The position numbers were made by a program, and so were the translations under genes. This document shows, in pieces, positions 1-9,705 of a stretch of 64,000 nt of DNA. Position 1 is the stretch's first letter, and the number at the start of each line of letters is the position of its first letter. Under the pieces are notes generated by a model. The model saw nothing but the letters and a program-made list of their open reading frames with translations, did not search any database and had not been told where the DNA came from. Origin of the DNA: Streptomyces sp. 840.1 (lineage in GTDB: Bacteria > Actinomycetota > Actinomycetes > Streptomycetales > Streptomycetaceae); the NCBI RefSeq assembly GCF_003751445.1, contig NZ_RJUU01000001.1:4593001-4657000 (forward strand). The letters run 5' to 3'.

Positions 1-337
1 AGGCCTCGACGAGTGGCCCGGCACCGTCGGCCCGCTCAAGGCCGACGTCGTCCCGCACATGGGGTGGAACACCGTCGAATCCCCCGAGGACTCCCGGCTG
101 TTCGCCGGGCTCGACCCCGAGGCCCGGTACTACTTCGTGCACTCGTACGCGGCGCACGAGTGGTCACTCGAAGTCACCAACGCCAACATCCGCGCCCCCA
201 GGGTCACCTGGGCCACGCACGGCGAACGGTTCGTGGCGGCCGTGGAGAACGGCGCGCTGTGGGCCACCCAGTTCCACCCCGAGAAGTCCGGCGACGCCGG
301 CGCCCAGCTGCTGACCAACTGGATCGAGACGCTGTAA
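1..337 (+). CDS. hisH: Imidazole glycerol phosphate synthase, glutaminase subunit (3' part)
   Basis: Only the C-terminal part is present; the gene begins upstream of the window and reads in the frame starting at base 2. HisH releases ammonia from glutamine and passes it to HisF to make imidazole glycerol phosphate and AICAR in histidine synthesis. The class I glutamine amidotransferase His-Glu pair is visible in QFHPEKSG near the end, preceded by PHMGWN and YYFVHSY, both typical of HisH. The stop codon TAA overlaps the ATG of the next gene by one base (TAATG), so the two are translationally coupled. Identification is secure; the catalytic Cys lies outside the window. Confidence 0.95.
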   Translation, partial: GLDEWPGTVGPLKADVVPHMGWNTVESPEDSRLFAGLDPEARYYFVHSYAAHEWSLEVTNANIRAPRVTWATHGERFVAAVENGALWATQFHPEKSGDAGAQLLTNWIETL

Positions 338-1062
338 TGCCGAAGCTTGAACTGCTCCCCGCCGTAGACGTACGCGACGGCCAGGCGGTCCGCCTGGTGC
401 ACGGCGAGTCCGGCTCCGAGACCTCCTACGGCTCCCCGCTGGAGGCCGCCCTCGCCTGGCAGCGCTCCGGCGCCGAGTGGCTGCACCTCGTCGACCTGGA
501 CGCCGCCTTCGGCACCGGCGACAACCGCGCCCTCATCGCCGAGGTGGCCGGCGCCATGGACATCAAGGTCGAGCTGTCCGGCGGCATCCGCGACGACGCC
601 ACGCTCGCCGCCGCCCTCGCCACCGGCTGCCGCCGCGTCAACCTCGGCACGGCCGCCCTGGAGACCCCCGAGTGGGTCGCCAAGGTGATCGCCGAGCACG
701 GCGACAAGATCGCCGTCGGCCTCGACGTACGCGGCACCACGCTGCGCGGCCGGGGCTGGACGCGCGACGGCGGCGACCTCTACGAGACCCTCGCCCGCCT
801 CGACGCCGAGGGCTGCGCCCGCTACGTCGTCACCGACATCGCCAAGGACGGCACGCTCCAGGGCCCCAACCTCGGCCTGCTGAGGGACGTCTGCGCGGCC
901 ACCGACCGCCCCGTCGTCGCCTCGGGCGGCGTCTCCTCGCTCGACGACCTGCGCGCGATCTCGCTCCTCGTCCCCGAAGGCGTCGAGGGCGCCATCGTCG
1001 GCAAGGCGCTCTACGCCGAGGCCTTCACCCTGGAAGAGGCACTCAAGGCGGTCGCCGCATGA
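337..1062 (+). CDS. priA: Bifunctional HisA/TrpF isomerase (PriA)
   Basis: A 241-residue (beta/alpha)8 isomerase that opens ProFAR to PRFAR in histidine synthesis. In Streptomyces and other actinobacteria this protein (PriA) also does the TrpF step, PRA to CdRP. The N-terminal [10 protein letters not shown] holds the conserved Asp (residue 11), and [13 protein letters not shown] holds the second catalytic Asp near residue 167. Phosphate-binding Gly-rich segments ([20 protein letters not shown]) are in place. It starts inside the hisH stop codon and overlaps the next gene by 4 bp. No separate trpF is seen near the trp genes in this window, which fits the dual role. The dual activity is inferred from the family, not shown by the sequence alone. 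Confidence 0.93.
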   Translation: MPKLELLPAVDVRDGQAVRLVHGESGSETSYGSPLEAALAWQRSGAEWLHLVDLDAAFGTGDNRALIAEVAGAMDIKVELSGGIRDDATLAAALATGCRRVNLGTAALETPEWVAKVIAEHGDKIAVGLDVRGTTLRGRGWTRDGGDLYETLARLDAEGCARYVVTDIAKDGTLQGPNLGLLRDVCAATDRPVVASGGVSSLDDLRAISLLVPEGVEGAIVGKALYAEAFTLEEALKAVAA

Positions 1063-1457
1063 CGGACTCCGTCAACCGGATCTCCACCGGCGCCCCCTTC
1101 GAGGAGCGGTTCGGCTACTCCCGCGCGGTCGAACTCCCCAACGGGCTCGTCCTGGTGGCCGGCTGCACCTCCGTGGTCAACGGGGAGATCGCCGCCGGCA
1201 GCCCCTACGAACAGGCCGTCACCTCCTTCGACGTCGCCTTCTCGGCGCTGGCACAGCTCGGCCTGGGCCGCGAGGACGTCGTCCGTACCCGGATGTACAT
1301 CACGCACGCCCGGGACGTGGACGAGGTCGGGCGCGCACACAAGGAGCTGTTCGACGACGTGCGACCCGCCGCATCCATGATCATCGTCTCCGGCTTCGTC
1401 GACCCGAGCCTGGTCGTCGAGGTCGAGGTCGAGGCCTACCGGGCAGGTGCGCGATGA
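1059..1457 (+). CDS. RidA/YjgF-family protein
   Basis: A 132-residue RidA-fold protein, starting at an ATG that overlaps the priA stop (ATGA) and overlapping hisF by 4 bp, so it belongs to the his operon. Family members deaminate reactive enamine/imine intermediates or bind small metabolites. Visible features are the hydrophobic core [14 protein letters not shown], the [22 protein letters not shown] segment (an Arg and His typical of the trimer interface) and the C-terminal [10 protein letters not shown]. The position between priA and hisF is unusual in general but recurrent in streptomycetes. Whether it protects His intermediates or does something else cannot be told. Confidence 0.85.
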   Translation: MTDSVNRISTGAPFEERFGYSRAVELPNGLVLVAGCTSVVNGEIAAGSPYEQAVTSFDVAFSALAQLGLGREDVVRTRMYITHARDVDEVGRAHKELFDDVRPAASMIIVSGFVDPSLVVEVEVEAYRAGAR

Positions 1458-2209
1458 CCCTCGCCGTACGCGTCATCCCCTGCCTCGACGTGGACAACGG
1501 CCGCGTCGTCAAGGGCGTCAACTTCCAGAACCTGCGCGACGCCGGCGACCCCGTCGAGATGGCGAAGCTGTACGACGCCGAGGGCGCCGACGAGCTGACC
1601 TTCCTCGACATCACCGCGTCCAGCGGTGACCGCGAGACGACCTACGACGTGGTGCGCCGCACCGCCGAACAGGTCTTCATCCCGCTCACCGTCGGCGGCG
1701 GCGTCCGCACCACCGAGGACGTCGACAAGCTGCTGCGGGCCGGCGCGGACAAGGTCGGCGTCAACACCGCGGCCATCGCCCGCCCCGAGCTGATCCGGGA
1801 GATCGCGGAGCGCTTCGGCCGCCAGGTCCTGGTGCTCTCCGTGGACGCCCGGCGCACCCCCGCCGGCACCTTCGAGGTCACCACGCACGGCGGCCGCAAG
1901 GGCACCGGCATCGACGCCGTCGAATGGGCGCACCGGGCCGCCGAGCTCGGCGCGGGCGAGATCCTGCTCAACTCGATGGACGCCGACGGCACCAAGGACG
2001 GCTACGACACCGAGATGATCGCGGCCGTACGCGAGCACGTGAGCGTCCCCGTCATCGCCTCCGGCGGCGCGGGCCGGCTCGCGGACTTCGCGCCGGCCGT
2101 CGGTGCGGGAGCCGACGCGGTCCTGGCCGCGTCCGTCTTCCACTTCGGCGACCTGCGGATCTCCGAGGTCAAGGGCGCCCTGCGGGAGGCCGGGCACCCG
2201 GTCCGCTGA
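1454..2209 (+). CDS. hisF: Imidazole glycerol phosphate synthase, cyclase subunit
   Basis: A 251-residue TIM-barrel that joins HisH-derived ammonia to PRFAR, giving imidazole glycerol phosphate and AICAR. The first catalytic Asp is in [15 protein letters not shown] (residue 12) and the second in [14 protein letters not shown]. The phosphate-binding [11 protein letters not shown] and IASGGAGRL loops are intact, and length matches the family. It overlaps the upstream gene by 4 bp (ATGA). It is the last gene of this his segment: a large hairpin at 2259-2334 follows, and hisI lies about 10 kb away with unrelated genes between. Confidence 0.96.
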   Translation: MTLAVRVIPCLDVDNGRVVKGVNFQNLRDAGDPVEMAKLYDAEGADELTFLDITASSGDRETTYDVVRRTAEQVFIPLTVGGGVRTTEDVDKLLRAGADKVGVNTAAIARPELIREIAERFGRQVLVLSVDARRTPAGTFEVTTHGGRKGTGIDAVEWAHRAAELGAGEILLNSMDADGTKDGYDTEMIAAVREHVSVPVIASGGAGRLADFAPAVGAGADAVLAASVFHFGDLRISEVKGALREAGHPVR

Positions 2210-2258
2210 GCACGGGCCGAGGTGACCGGCCGCGAGGCCGGTGAAGTTGCCGATGCGT

Positions 2259-2334
2259 GGGCCCGGGGTGCACCGCGAAAGTGGCGACCGCCAGAGAAAC
2301 ACGGCGGTCTCCACGCGGTGCACCCCGAAGGCCC
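2259..2334 (+). terminator. Large hairpin downstream of hisF
   Basis: A 13-bp perfect inverted repeat (2265-2277 with 2314-2326, GGGGTGCACCGCG and its complement) encloses a second 7-bp pair (2286-2292 GACCGCC with 2303-2309) and is flanked by GGGCC/GGCCC (2259-2263, 2330-2334). No U-tract follows, as is common for streptomycete terminators. It probably ends the his transcript, but it lies only 67 bp before the esterase start and could act on that gene instead. Confidence 0.6.
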
Positions 2335-2400
2335 AAGGTGACGACGGGCCCCCGGACGCTGCCCGGCGTGGCTCCCGCCACGACCGAGAGGACCCCCCTC

Positions 2401-3330
2401 GTGCAGCAGCACCTCCCCTCCGGCGACATCTCCCCGCGCCACCGGATGTCCAAGAGCCGCTCCCGTGTCGTCAGGGGCCTGCTGGCCGCGACCGTCGCCG
2501 CCGCCGGCCTGTCCACCGCGCTGATGTCGGGCGCCCAGGCCGCCGACAACCCCTATGAGCGCGGCCCGGCCCCGAGCAATTCGAGTATTGAGGCGAGCCG
2601 GGGTTCGTACGCGGTCTCGCAGACCAGCGTCTCCTCGCTGAGCGTCAGCGGCTTCGGCGGCGGCACGATCTACTACCCGACGTCCACCGCGGACGGCACC
2701 TTCGGCGCGGTCGCCATCTCACCCGGCTTCACCGCCTACCAGTCCAGCATCGCCTGGCTCGGACCGCGGCTCGCCTCACAGGGCTTCGTCGTCTTCACCA
2801 TCGACACCAACACCACACTGGACCAGCCCGACAGCCGGGGCCGCCAGCTCCTCGCCGCGCTCGACTACCTGACGAAGACCAGTTCGGTGCGCAGCCGGAT
2901 CGACACCACCAGGCTCGGCGTGATGGGCCACTCCATGGGCGGCGGCGGCACGCTGGAGGCCGCGAAGAGCCGCACCTCGCTGAAGGCGGCGATCCCGCTG
3001 ACCGGCTGGAACCTCGACACCACCTGGCCGGAGGTCCGTACCCCCACCCTGATCTTCGGCGCCGACGGCGACACGATCGCCCCCGTCGCCACCCACTCCG
3101 AGCCGTTCTACCAGTCGCTCCCGAGCACCCTGGACAAGGCCTACGTGGAGCTGCGCGGGGCCACGCACTTCACCCCGAACTCCTCCAACACCACGATCGC
3201 GAAGTACAGCGTCTCGTGGCTGAAGCGCTTCATCGACAACGACACCAGGTACGAGCAGTTCCTGTGCCCGCTGCCGGCGGTGAGCCTGACGGTCGCCGAG
3301 TCCCGGGGCAACTGCCCGCACACCTCCTAG
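2401..3330 (+). CDS. Secreted cutinase / polyester (PET-hydrolase-like) esterase
   Basis: An alpha/beta hydrolase of 309 residues with a signal peptide: RSRVVRG, a hydrophobic stretch and AQA|ADNP, cleavage after about residue 47. The mature part of about 262 residues matches the actinobacterial cutinase/PET hydrolase family. The triad is readable: Ser178 in GHSMGGGG, Asp224 in [10 protein letters not shown], His256 in GATHFTPN; the oxyanion-side aromatic is Phe110 in [27 protein letters not shown] and [13 protein letters not shown] are family hallmarks, and two C-terminal Cys (FLCP, GNCP) can form the usual disulfide. I chose GTG 2401 because GAGAGGA lies 8 bp upstream; ATG 2446 is the alternative and has no clear RBS. 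Natural substrates are probably plant cutin or lipids; activity on synthetic polyesters is family inference. Confidence 0.9.
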   Translation: MQQHLPSGDISPRHRMSKSRSRVVRGLLAATVAAAGLSTALMSGAQAADNPYERGPAPSNSSIEASRGSYAVSQTSVSSLSVSGFGGGTIYYPTSTADGTFGAVAISPGFTAYQSSIAWLGPRLASQGFVVFTIDTNTTLDQPDSRGRQLLAALDYLTKTSSVRSRIDTTRLGVMGHSMGGGGTLEAAKSRTSLKAAIPLTGWNLDTTWPEVRTPTLIFGADGDTIAPVATHSEPFYQSLPSTLDKAYVELRGATHFTPNSSNTTIAKYSVSWLKRFIDNDTRYEQFLCPLPAVSLTVAESRGNCPHTS

Positions 3331-3390
3331 GGTCTTTCGTCCGGATCAGGCCGGACACCGCGAACCCGGCATGATCCGAACGAGAGGCCC
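3330..3390. repeat. Dispersed imperfect palindrome, GGGTCTTTCGTCCGG family, copy 1
   Basis: The stretch begins with the last base of the esterase stop codon. Arms GGTCTTTCGTCCGGATCA (3331-3348) and TGATCCGAACGAGAGGCC (3372-3389) are imperfect inverted repeats. A close relative lies at 47267-47318. The palindrome could terminate the esterase transcript. Confidence 0.7.
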
Positions 3391-3561
3391 CAGCCCCTGA
3401 CGGCCGTTGAGGGGCCGGACCGCGAACCGCGGTCCGGCCCCTTCGCACGGTCGGCCCCGGCTGTGCGCGCGCACAGCCGATCGCGGCCCGCCCTGGGAGG
3501 GCGCCCCGTGACCGGGCGGGAACGGACGCGCACCTTCCGAGCTTGTTAACGCGGAAGTAAC

Positions 3562-6360
3562 GTGCCGGTCGTGACCCCGACGACGACCGTGCACAGTCCC
3601 CTCCGGCTGTACGGCCGCAGCGGTGAACTCGCCATCCTGGAAACGCTGTCGGCGCGACTTGGCGACGGTGACGGCGGGGCGCTGGTGCTGACCGCGCTGC
3701 CCGGCACCGGCCGCACCGCACTCCTCGCCGGAGCCGTCGCCGCGCACCGCGAGCGCCGCACCGGGCCCGTCCTGACCGCCACCGCCGCCCCCGCCGAACA
3801 ACGGCTGCCCCACAGCGGGCTGCACGCGCTGCTCTGCTCCGCGCCGGGCCCGCTCCCGCCCGACCAGGTGCTGCGTGACGGCATCGGGCCGGCGGCCCTG
3901 CTCGTGCTGCTGCGACGGCTCGGCGCGGAACAACCGCTGCTGGTCTGTGTGGACGACGCGCACCTCTGGGACGCCGATTCGCGCGCCGCCCTCGGATTCG
4001 CCGCCCGCAGACTCGGCGCGGGCAGCCGGGTCGCCGTGGTGCTCGGCGCCGGGGACGGGGCGGAGTTCGCGGGTCTGCCCGCCCTCCGGCTCGGCCCGCT
4101 CGACGACGACGCGGCGGCCGCACTCCTGGACCGGCTCACCGGCACCACGGGCACCGCCGACCGGGTCGACCCGGTGGTCCGCGCCGAACTGCTGCGGGAA
4201 GCGGCCGGGAACCCGCGCCTGCTCACCGGGCTCACCGGCCGGCTCACCCCCGACCAGCTCGCCGGGCGGAGCGCGCTGCCCTCTCCGCTGCCCGGCGGCG
4301 AGGACGTCCTGGAGGCGCACGCCAGCTGCCTCGACGGGCTCCCGCCGGACACCCGCACGCTCCTGCTGCTCGCGGCGGCCGCGGAGGAGCACGAGCCCGA
4401 GGGCGCGGGCTGCGACGCGGCCCTGCTGCTGCGTGCCGCCCTCGCGGCCGGTCTCGGCCCGGCCGCGCTCGACCGCGCACTGCTCACCCGCGCGGGGACC
4501 GGGGGCGCGCTCCAACGGGCCGGCGGCCGGGTCCACTTCAGCCACCCGCTGCTGCGGCGGGCGGTCCTGCACCGCGCCACCCCGCACCGCCGCCGGGTGG
4601 TACACGGGCTGCTCGCCACCCTGCTGACAGCCCGGTCCCGGGCAGCCCCCGAGGCGGAGCCGGCCGCCCTCGCGGCGCTCGTCCAGCGGGCCGGTGCGGC
4701 CGCCGGCCCCGATGCCGCGCTCGCCGACGCCCTGGAGGCAGCGGCGGCGACGGTGCGGACGCACGCCGAGCGGGCCGCCGCGCTCGCCCGCGCCGCGATG
4801 CTCTCCACCGACGAGGCGCTGCGGGCCGGCCGGTTCGCCGAGGCCGCCGACTGCACCCGGCTCGCGGGCGACGCGGGACGGGCCCGTGCGCTGCTGGCCA
4901 GGGTCGGCGGACGGCCCCCGCACGGCGGCGCGCACCGCGTGCGCGGCCTGCTCGCCCTGCGGGACGGCTCGGCCGTCGACGCCCGCGAGGAACTGCTCAC
5001 CGCCGCGTCGCTGCTCGCCCCCTACGATCCGCACCGCGCCCTCGACGCGCTGCTCGGCGCCGCCGAGGCCGCCTGGGCGGCGGGCGACGCCCCCGCCTAC
5101 CTCGACGCGATGACCCGGATCGCCGTCCCCGTTCCCGACCGGGCCCTCGCCCGCTACATCGACGGGATGTGCGCGATGCTGCGTGGCCGGACCACCGAGG
5201 GCCACGCCCTGTTGCGCCAGTGCCTCGACGCCTCCGGCCGGGCGCGGGGCCCCGCCGGAATGCTGCGTGGCGCGGTGGCGGCGCTGGTGCTCGGCGACAT
5301 CGACGCCGCGTGCCGGTCCGGCGCCGGGGCGCTGGCCGCCGTCCGCGCGAGCGGCCCGGACGTCCTGCTGCCGCAGGCGCTGGAGCACCTGGCGTACGCC
5401 GAACTCCGTGCCGGGCGCCATGCGCGGGCCCGCGCCCACGCCCTGGAGGGCCTGCGCGCCGCCCGCCGTACCGGACAGCCGAACACCGCCGCCCACCTGC
5501 ACGCCGTGCTGGCACTGGCCGCCTCCGTGGAGGGCGGTACACAGTCCTGCGCCGCGCATGCCGACGCCGCGCTGGCGGGTGCCGGGCCGCGTGCCCTCGC
5601 CCAGGCCGAGACCCTCGCCGTCTGGGCCCTCGCCCGTGCGGACCTGGCCGCCGGACGCTCCGGCGAGGCGGCGGCCCGGCTCGGCCCCCTGGTCGGGCCC
5701 GGCCCCCGGCGCGGGCACTTCGCGGCCCGGATGCTCGCCGTGCCGTGCTTCGTCGAGGCGTCGGTCCTGGCGGGACGGGCGGCCCCGGGCGAGGGGGCGG
5801 ACCCGGTCCGGGGCGCCGTCGCGGAGTTCGCCGTCTGGGTCACGTACACCACCGACCCGGCGGCCCCCGCGCTGCTGGCCCGCTGCCGCGCCCTGCTGGC
5901 ACCGCCCGGGGAGGCGGCGGGACGGTACGAGGAGGCGCTCGTCCACCACGACCGCACGGGCGGCGACTTCGAACGCGCCCGCACCCAGCTGCTGTACGGG
6001 GCGTGGCTGCGCCGGCGGCGGCGCACCCGGGAGGCCAGGGGTCCGCTGCGGGACGCCCTGGTCGCCTTCGAACGGTGCGGCGCGCGGGCCTGGACCGACC
6101 GGGCGGGCGGCGAACTGCGGGCCGCCGGCGAGGCGGTGGACGGTTCGCCGGCCGGGGGAGCGGACCCGCTCTCCGTGCTGACCCCGCAACAGCAGCGGAT
6201 CGCCCGCTGTGTCGCCGAGGGCGCCACCAACCGGGAGGTGGCGCTGCGGCTCTCGGTGAGCACCCGGACCGTCGACCATCATCTGCGCAATGTGTTCGCC
6301 GCGCTGGGAGTGCGCTCCAGGACGGAGCTGGCCGGGCTGCTGGGCCGCTGGAGCGGCTGA
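3562..6360 (+). CDS. Large ATP-binding LuxR-family (LAL-type) transcriptional regulator
   Basis: A 932-residue regulator with an N-terminal AAA/STAND-like ATPase module, a long Ala/Leu/Arg-rich helical (TPR-like) middle and a C-terminal LuxR helix-turn-helix in roughly the last 65 residues ([38 protein letters not shown]). A Walker B-like [12 protein letters not shown] is present near residue 135. The Walker A position reads [12 protein letters not shown] near residue 50, with Arg where the usual Lys stands, so ATP hydrolysis may be impaired. The start is GTG 3562 with GGAAG about 5 bp upstream; GTG 3571 is possible. The gene stands alone between the esterase and the PucR gene; its targets are unknown, with the neighbouring esterase one candidate. 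Confidence 0.85.
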   Translation: MPVVTPTTTVHSPLRLYGRSGELAILETLSARLGDGDGGALVLTALPGTGRTALLAGAVAAHRERRTGPVLTATAAPAEQRLPHSGLHALLCSAPGPLPPDQVLRDGIGPAALLVLLRRLGAEQPLLVCVDDAHLWDADSRAALGFAARRLGAGSRVAVVLGAGDGAEFAGLPALRLGPLDDDAAAALLDRLTGTTGTADRVDPVVRAELLREAAGNPRLLTGLTGRLTPDQLAGRSALPSPLPGGEDVLEAHASCLDGLPPDTRTLLLLAAAAEEHEPEGAGCDAALLLRAALAAGLGPAALDRALLTRAGTGGALQRAGGRVHFSHPLLRRAVLHRATPHRRRVVHGLLATLLTARSRAAPEAEPAALAALVQRAGAAAGPDAALADALEAAAATVRTHAERAAALARAAMLSTDEALRAGRFAEAADCTRLAGDAGRARALLARVGGRPPHGGAHRVRGLLALRDGSAVDAREELLTAASLLAPYDPHRALDALLGAAEAAWAAGDAPAYLDAMTRIAVPVPDRALARYIDGMCAMLRGRTTEGHALLRQCLDASGRARGPAGMLRGAVAALVLGDIDAACRSGAGALAAVRASGPDVLLPQALEHLAYAELRAGRHARARAHALEGLRAARRTGQPNTAAHLHAVLALAASVEGGTQSCAAHADAALAGAGPRALAQAETLAVWALARADLAAGRSGEAAARLGPLVGPGPRRGHFAARMLAVPCFVEASVLAGRAAPGEGADPVRGAVAEFAVWVTYTTDPAAPALLARCRALLAPPGEAAGRYEEALVHHDRTGGDFERARTQLLYGAWLRRRRRTREARGPLRDALVAFERCGARAWTDRAGGELRAAGEAVDGSPAGGADPLSVLTPQQQRIARCVAEGATNREVALRLSVSTRTVDHHLRNVFAALGVRSRTELAGLLGRWSG

Positions 6361-6434
6361 CCCGGCGCCCCGGCGCAGGGCCGGAGCCGGGAGGTTGCAG
6401 GACCGTGATGAGAAGTACGCCGCAGACCCCTAGG

Positions 6435-6450
6435 TACCGACTGGGCGGTA
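6435..6450. promoter_or_regulatory. Near-palindromic putative operator
   Basis: TACCGACTGGGCGGTA is a 16-bp dyad with 6 of 8 half-site matches, about 110 bp before the PucR-type gene. It looks like the operators bound by TetR-type regulators in streptomycetes. Which protein binds it is unknown. Confidence 0.35.
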
Positions 6451-6511
6451 TGTCATTCTGCGGGCGTCAGGATCGTTCGGTGTGCTCATGCCCAACGGCG
6501 GGCCGGGCGAT

Positions 6512-6545
6512 CCGGAGCCGGCCGATTCCCGGAGCCGGCCGAATC
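6512..6545 (+). repeat. 17-bp tandem duplication
   Basis: CCGGAGCCGGCCGATTC is repeated directly with one change (T to A at the fifteenth base), ending 5 bp before the ribosome binding site GGAGG (6551-6555) of the PucR-type gene. It may be a recent slippage duplication, or it may affect the 5' leader. Confidence 0.6.
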
Positions 6546-6560
6546 CCGGTGGAGGCCGCC

Positions 6561-7910
6561 ATGCCGCAGGTCGTACGTTCACGGGTCAGGGCAGTGCACG
6601 GGCCGCCACCCGTCGCGCCGGTGCCACGCCGCTTCCGTTCGCTGGCCGACCGCGACGCCGTCGCCGCGCTGCACCGGGCCGCCCGGGTGCTGATCGAGGC
6701 GCTGCCCGAGCTGACGGACCGGCTCGTCGAGGCGTTGCGGGAGCAGGAACCCGCCTACCGCACGGCGATCGAGACGGACGCGGCGGAGATCTGGCAGGAG
6801 GTGCACCACTCGCTGCGGCACAACGTCGGATCGCTCATCCAGCCCCGGGAGTTCCGGGACGCCGCCCACCGCACCTCCCGGCGGATCGCGGAGGTCCGGG
6901 CCGCACAGGGCCTGCCCCTCGACGCCGTCCTGCACGCCTTCCGGATGGGCGGCGCGATGGTCTGGCAGGGCCTGGTGGACGAGACCGCGCGACGCCACCC
7001 CGACGACATCCGGTTGCTGGTCCACATCGCGGCGGACGTCTGGAACTTCGTGGACGAACACTGCGGTGTCGTCACCGACGCCTACCGGCAGACGGAACGC
7101 CGGCTGGCCTGGCGCCGGGAGAACCGCCGGCGCCTGATGACAGCGGCGCTGCTGGACGGCACCGCCCGGATCGCCGAACTGCCGGACGCCGCAGCCGTGC
7201 TGGGGCTGCCGGAGCACGGCAGGTACGCGGTGCTCGCGGTCTCCACCGCCCGCCGCGCCCCGCACGGCGCCGAGCACCCGCCGATGGCGCTGCCCACGGG
7301 CGCCGACCCGCTCTGGCACCCCGGCCCGGACGCGGAGTTCGCCATCCTGCCGCTGACGCCGGGTGCGACGGCCGGACCCCGCGCGGCGCTCACGGCGGCC
7401 CCGGACGGGACCGGTACGCGGCCCGGCCGGGCCGACGGCGACGCCGCACTCGCCGCCCTGGCCGCCGGGCTGTCCGTGCCGCCCGGTGCCCGGGTCGGCA
7501 TCAGCTCCGTCGTCGACGGGCTGGCGGCCGTCGGGGACGCCCGGCGGCTCGCCGAGACCGCCCTGCGGGCGTGCCCGGCCGGCGGCGGGACCGTCCTGCT
7601 CGACGAGCAGCTGCCCGCAGCCCTGGTCGTCTCGTCCCCCGGCCTCGGCACGGCCCTCGCCGACCGGGTGCTGGGGCCGCTGGACCTGCTGGACCCCGCC
7701 GACCGAGGCGTACTCATCGACACGCTCACCGCGTGGCTCGACTCCGACGGCTCCGCCCAGCGGGCGGGAGCCCGGCTCTACTGCCACCGCAACACCGTCC
7801 TGAACCGGCTGCGCCGCTTCGAGCAGCTGACCGGCCGCTGTCTGACCCGCCCGTCCGACGCGGTCGAGGTATCGCTCGCGCTGGCCGCGCGCCGCCTGCT
7901 GGCCGGCTGA
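6561..7910 (+). CDS. PucR/CdaR-type helix-turn-helix regulator
   Basis: A 449-residue regulator. The N-terminal 170 residues resemble the RsbRD-like domain common in actinobacterial PucR proteins ([45 protein letters not shown]). A GGDEF-like middle region follows, and the C-terminal PucR helix-turn-helix is at about residues 385-445 ([20 protein letters not shown]). ATG 6561 is preceded by GGAGG at 6551, which fixes the start. The gene lies upstream of a solute symporter on the same strand; PucR-type proteins often control nearby uptake or catabolic genes in response to a substrate, so control of the symporter is a reasonable inference. Confidence 0.85.
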   Translation: MPQVVRSRVRAVHGPPPVAPVPRRFRSLADRDAVAALHRAARVLIEALPELTDRLVEALREQEPAYRTAIETDAAEIWQEVHHSLRHNVGSLIQPREFRDAAHRTSRRIAEVRAAQGLPLDAVLHAFRMGGAMVWQGLVDETARRHPDDIRLLVHIAADVWNFVDEHCGVVTDAYRQTERRLAWRRENRRRLMTAALLDGTARIAELPDAAAVLGLPEHGRYAVLAVSTARRAPHGAEHPPMALPTGADPLWHPGPDAEFAILPLTPGATAGPRAALTAAPDGTGTRPGRADGDAALAALAAGLSVPPGARVGISSVVDGLAAVGDARRLAETALRACPAGGGTVLLDEQLPAALVVSSPGLGTALADRVLGPLDLLDPADRGVLIDTLTAWLDSDGSAQRAGARLYCHRNTVLNRLRRFEQLTGRCLTRPSDAVEVSLALAARRLLAG

Positions 7911-8083
7911 ACGCAGGGCGCCCGCTGTGATCCCGCACAGTGCGTGCCGGTGCGGGCTGTACTCGCGCATCGCACCCGCCGCCTGCGCTGTACGTACGGC
8001 CGGGCGCCTGATGCCGTGTCCGTCATGCCTCTACAACCCCCGAGCACCCCCGCGAACCGTTTCCCCTCCCCGGGGACGCACCG

Positions 8084-9667
8084 GTGAGCGGCGCCTTCGA
8101 CGCGCGGTCGCTCGGCGTGGTCGTCTTCCTCGGATTCGTCGCCGTCTCCCTGCTGCTGTGCGGGCTGGCCGCGGCGGACCAGGACGATCCGGAGCACTTC
8201 TACGCGGGCGGCAGCGCGGCACTCGGGCCGGCCGGCTCCGGTCTGGCCATCGCGGGCGACTACATTTCGGCGGCCACTCTGCTCTCCACCACCGGTGCCG
8301 TCGCGCTCGCCGGCTTCGACGGCGTCCTGTTCGCCGTCGCCACCGTCGTCTCACTGGTTCTCGTCCTGCGGATCCTGGCCGAACCGCTGCGCCGCAAGGG
8401 CGTGTTCACCCTCGGGGACTTTCTCGCGGACAGGCTCGGCGACCCCTCCGTACGCCGCGCCCTGGGGGTCACTGCCCTGGTTGTCCTGGCCCCGCTGCTG
8501 CTGGTGCAACTTGCCACCGCAGGCCGGGTCATGGCCGCCGTGTTCGGCCTTCCGGACGGTGCGCTGACCGGGTGCACCGTCGCCGGCGGCGCGCTGATGG
8601 TCTGCTACTGCGCGGTCGGCGGAATGCGCGGCACCGGCTACATCCAGATCCTGAAGGTGGCGGTGGTGCTGGCCGCCGTGACCCTGCTCGCCGCACTGGT
8701 GCTCGCCCGCTACGGCTGGAACCCGTTCGCCCTGTTCGACGCGGCCCGGCAGGGCAGCGGGGCGGGCGGCGCCTACGCGCGCCCCGGGCTGCAGTTCGGC
8801 CACACCGCCGTGGGCGCCCTGGATCTGATCGGCTTCCAGCTCACCCTGGTCCTCGGAGCCGCCTGCATGCCGCACATCATGATGCGGCTGCACCCGATGC
8901 GGGACAGCTGGACCGTGCGCCGTGCCACCCGCTGGGCGCTGGTCCCCGTGAGCGTTCTGTGCCTCGGTGTCGTCGTGGTCGGACTCGGCGCGTCCGCACT
9001 GCTGGGCCGCAAGGTCCTCCAGGCCGCGGACCCGGCGGGCGGCACGGCGCTGCTGCTGGTGACGGGCGCCCTTGACCCGGGCGCCGACGGACCGAGGCAG
9101 AGCCCGCTGTTCGCGCTCGTCGCCTGTGCGGTGTTCGCCACGACGCTGGCAGCGGTGGCCGGCATCACTCTGGCCGCCGCCTCGTCCCTCGCCCGTGACT
9201 TCCCGGCGAAGGCCCGCGCCCGTACGTCCGTCCCGTCCGACCGGTCCCCGGGCCGTGAGATCCTGCGCGCCCGGCTGGCCGTCGTCCTGACCGGCGCCCT
9301 CTCCGTCTGGGCGGCGGCCTTCACCCACGACCGCAATCCGCAGGTGCTGCTCTCGCTCTCGTTCGCGGCCGCCGCCTCCGTACTGCCGCCCGTCCTGCTG
9401 TACGGGCTGTTCAGGCCGGGCTTCAACGCGCGGGGCGTGCGCTGGACGGTGTACGGCACACTGCCGCTGATCGCCGTACTGATGGCGGGCTCTCCCGCGG
9501 TCTCCGGCACGCCGGTCTCGTTCTTCCCGGACCGCGACTTCCACTGGTTCCCGCTCCAGACCCCGGGTCTCGTCACGATTCCGGCCGGATTCCTCCTGGG
9601 CTACCTCGGCTCCCGATCGGGGCGGGCCCGTGTCCGGCCCGATCGCACAACTTTTATTGCGCAATAA
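8084..9667 (+). CDS. Sodium:solute symporter (SSS family), acetate/organic acid permease-like
   Basis: A 527-residue polytopic membrane protein with about 13 hydrophobic segments, matching the SSS family. Its N-terminal part carries the family pattern: FYAGGSAALGPAGSGLAIAGDYISAATLL resembles the ActP-like acetate/pyruvate/monocarboxylate branch. YIQILKVAVVLAAVTLLA and ACMPHIMMRLHPMRDS are also typical. The start is GTG 8084, about 170 bp after the PucR-type gene. The last codons and the TAA stop lie inside the dyad operator of the downstream ArsR-type gene, so the two units abut with no spare sequence. The substrate is probably a small carboxylate but is not fixed by the sequence. Confidence 0.85.
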   Translation: MSGAFDARSLGVVVFLGFVAVSLLLCGLAAADQDDPEHFYAGGSAALGPAGSGLAIAGDYISAATLLSTTGAVALAGFDGVLFAVATVVSLVLVLRILAEPLRRKGVFTLGDFLADRLGDPSVRRALGVTALVVLAPLLLVQLATAGRVMAAVFGLPDGALTGCTVAGGALMVCYCAVGGMRGTGYIQILKVAVVLAAVTLLAALVLARYGWNPFALFDAARQGSGAGGAYARPGLQFGHTAVGALDLIGFQLTLVLGAACMPHIMMRLHPMRDSWTVRRATRWALVPVSVLCLGVVVVGLGASALLGRKVLQAADPAGGTALLLVTGALDPGADGPRQSPLFALVACAVFATTLAAVAGITLAAASSLARDFPAKARARTSVPSDRSPGREILRARLAVVLTGALSVWAAAFTHDRNPQVLLSLSFAAAASVLPPVLLYGLFRPGFNARGVRWTVYGTLPLIAVLMAGSPAVSGTPVSFFPDRDFHWFPLQTPGLVTIPAGFLLGYLGSRSGRARVRPDRTTFIAQ

Positions 9668-9676
9668 ATATTGTGC
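9645..9676. promoter_or_regulatory. 32-bp dyad operator before the ArsR-type gene
   Basis: The sequence is symmetric about 9660/9661 with 14 of 16 paired positions matching: outer arms GCACAA (9645-9650) and TTGTGC (9671-9676), inner core TTTATTGCGCAATAAA. It ends 29 bp before the start codon of the helix-turn-helix gene, is AT-rich against its surroundings and overlaps the end of the symporter gene. It is probably the autoregulatory operator of the ArsR-type protein. Confidence 0.7.
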
Positions 9677-9705
9677 AAGTTTTCTTTCCTGTCTACGGTT
9701 GAGGC

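Noticed and set aside
13..336. Upstream extension of priA through hisH
   Set aside because: The frame is open but its translation is an Arg-rich shadow of hisH; ATG 337 gives the known PriA N-terminus.
7911..8083. Small gene between the PucR gene and the symporter
   Set aside because: A short frame at 7927 gives a Cys/Arg/Pro mix without ribosome site or conserved motif; the region reads as an intergenic promoter.
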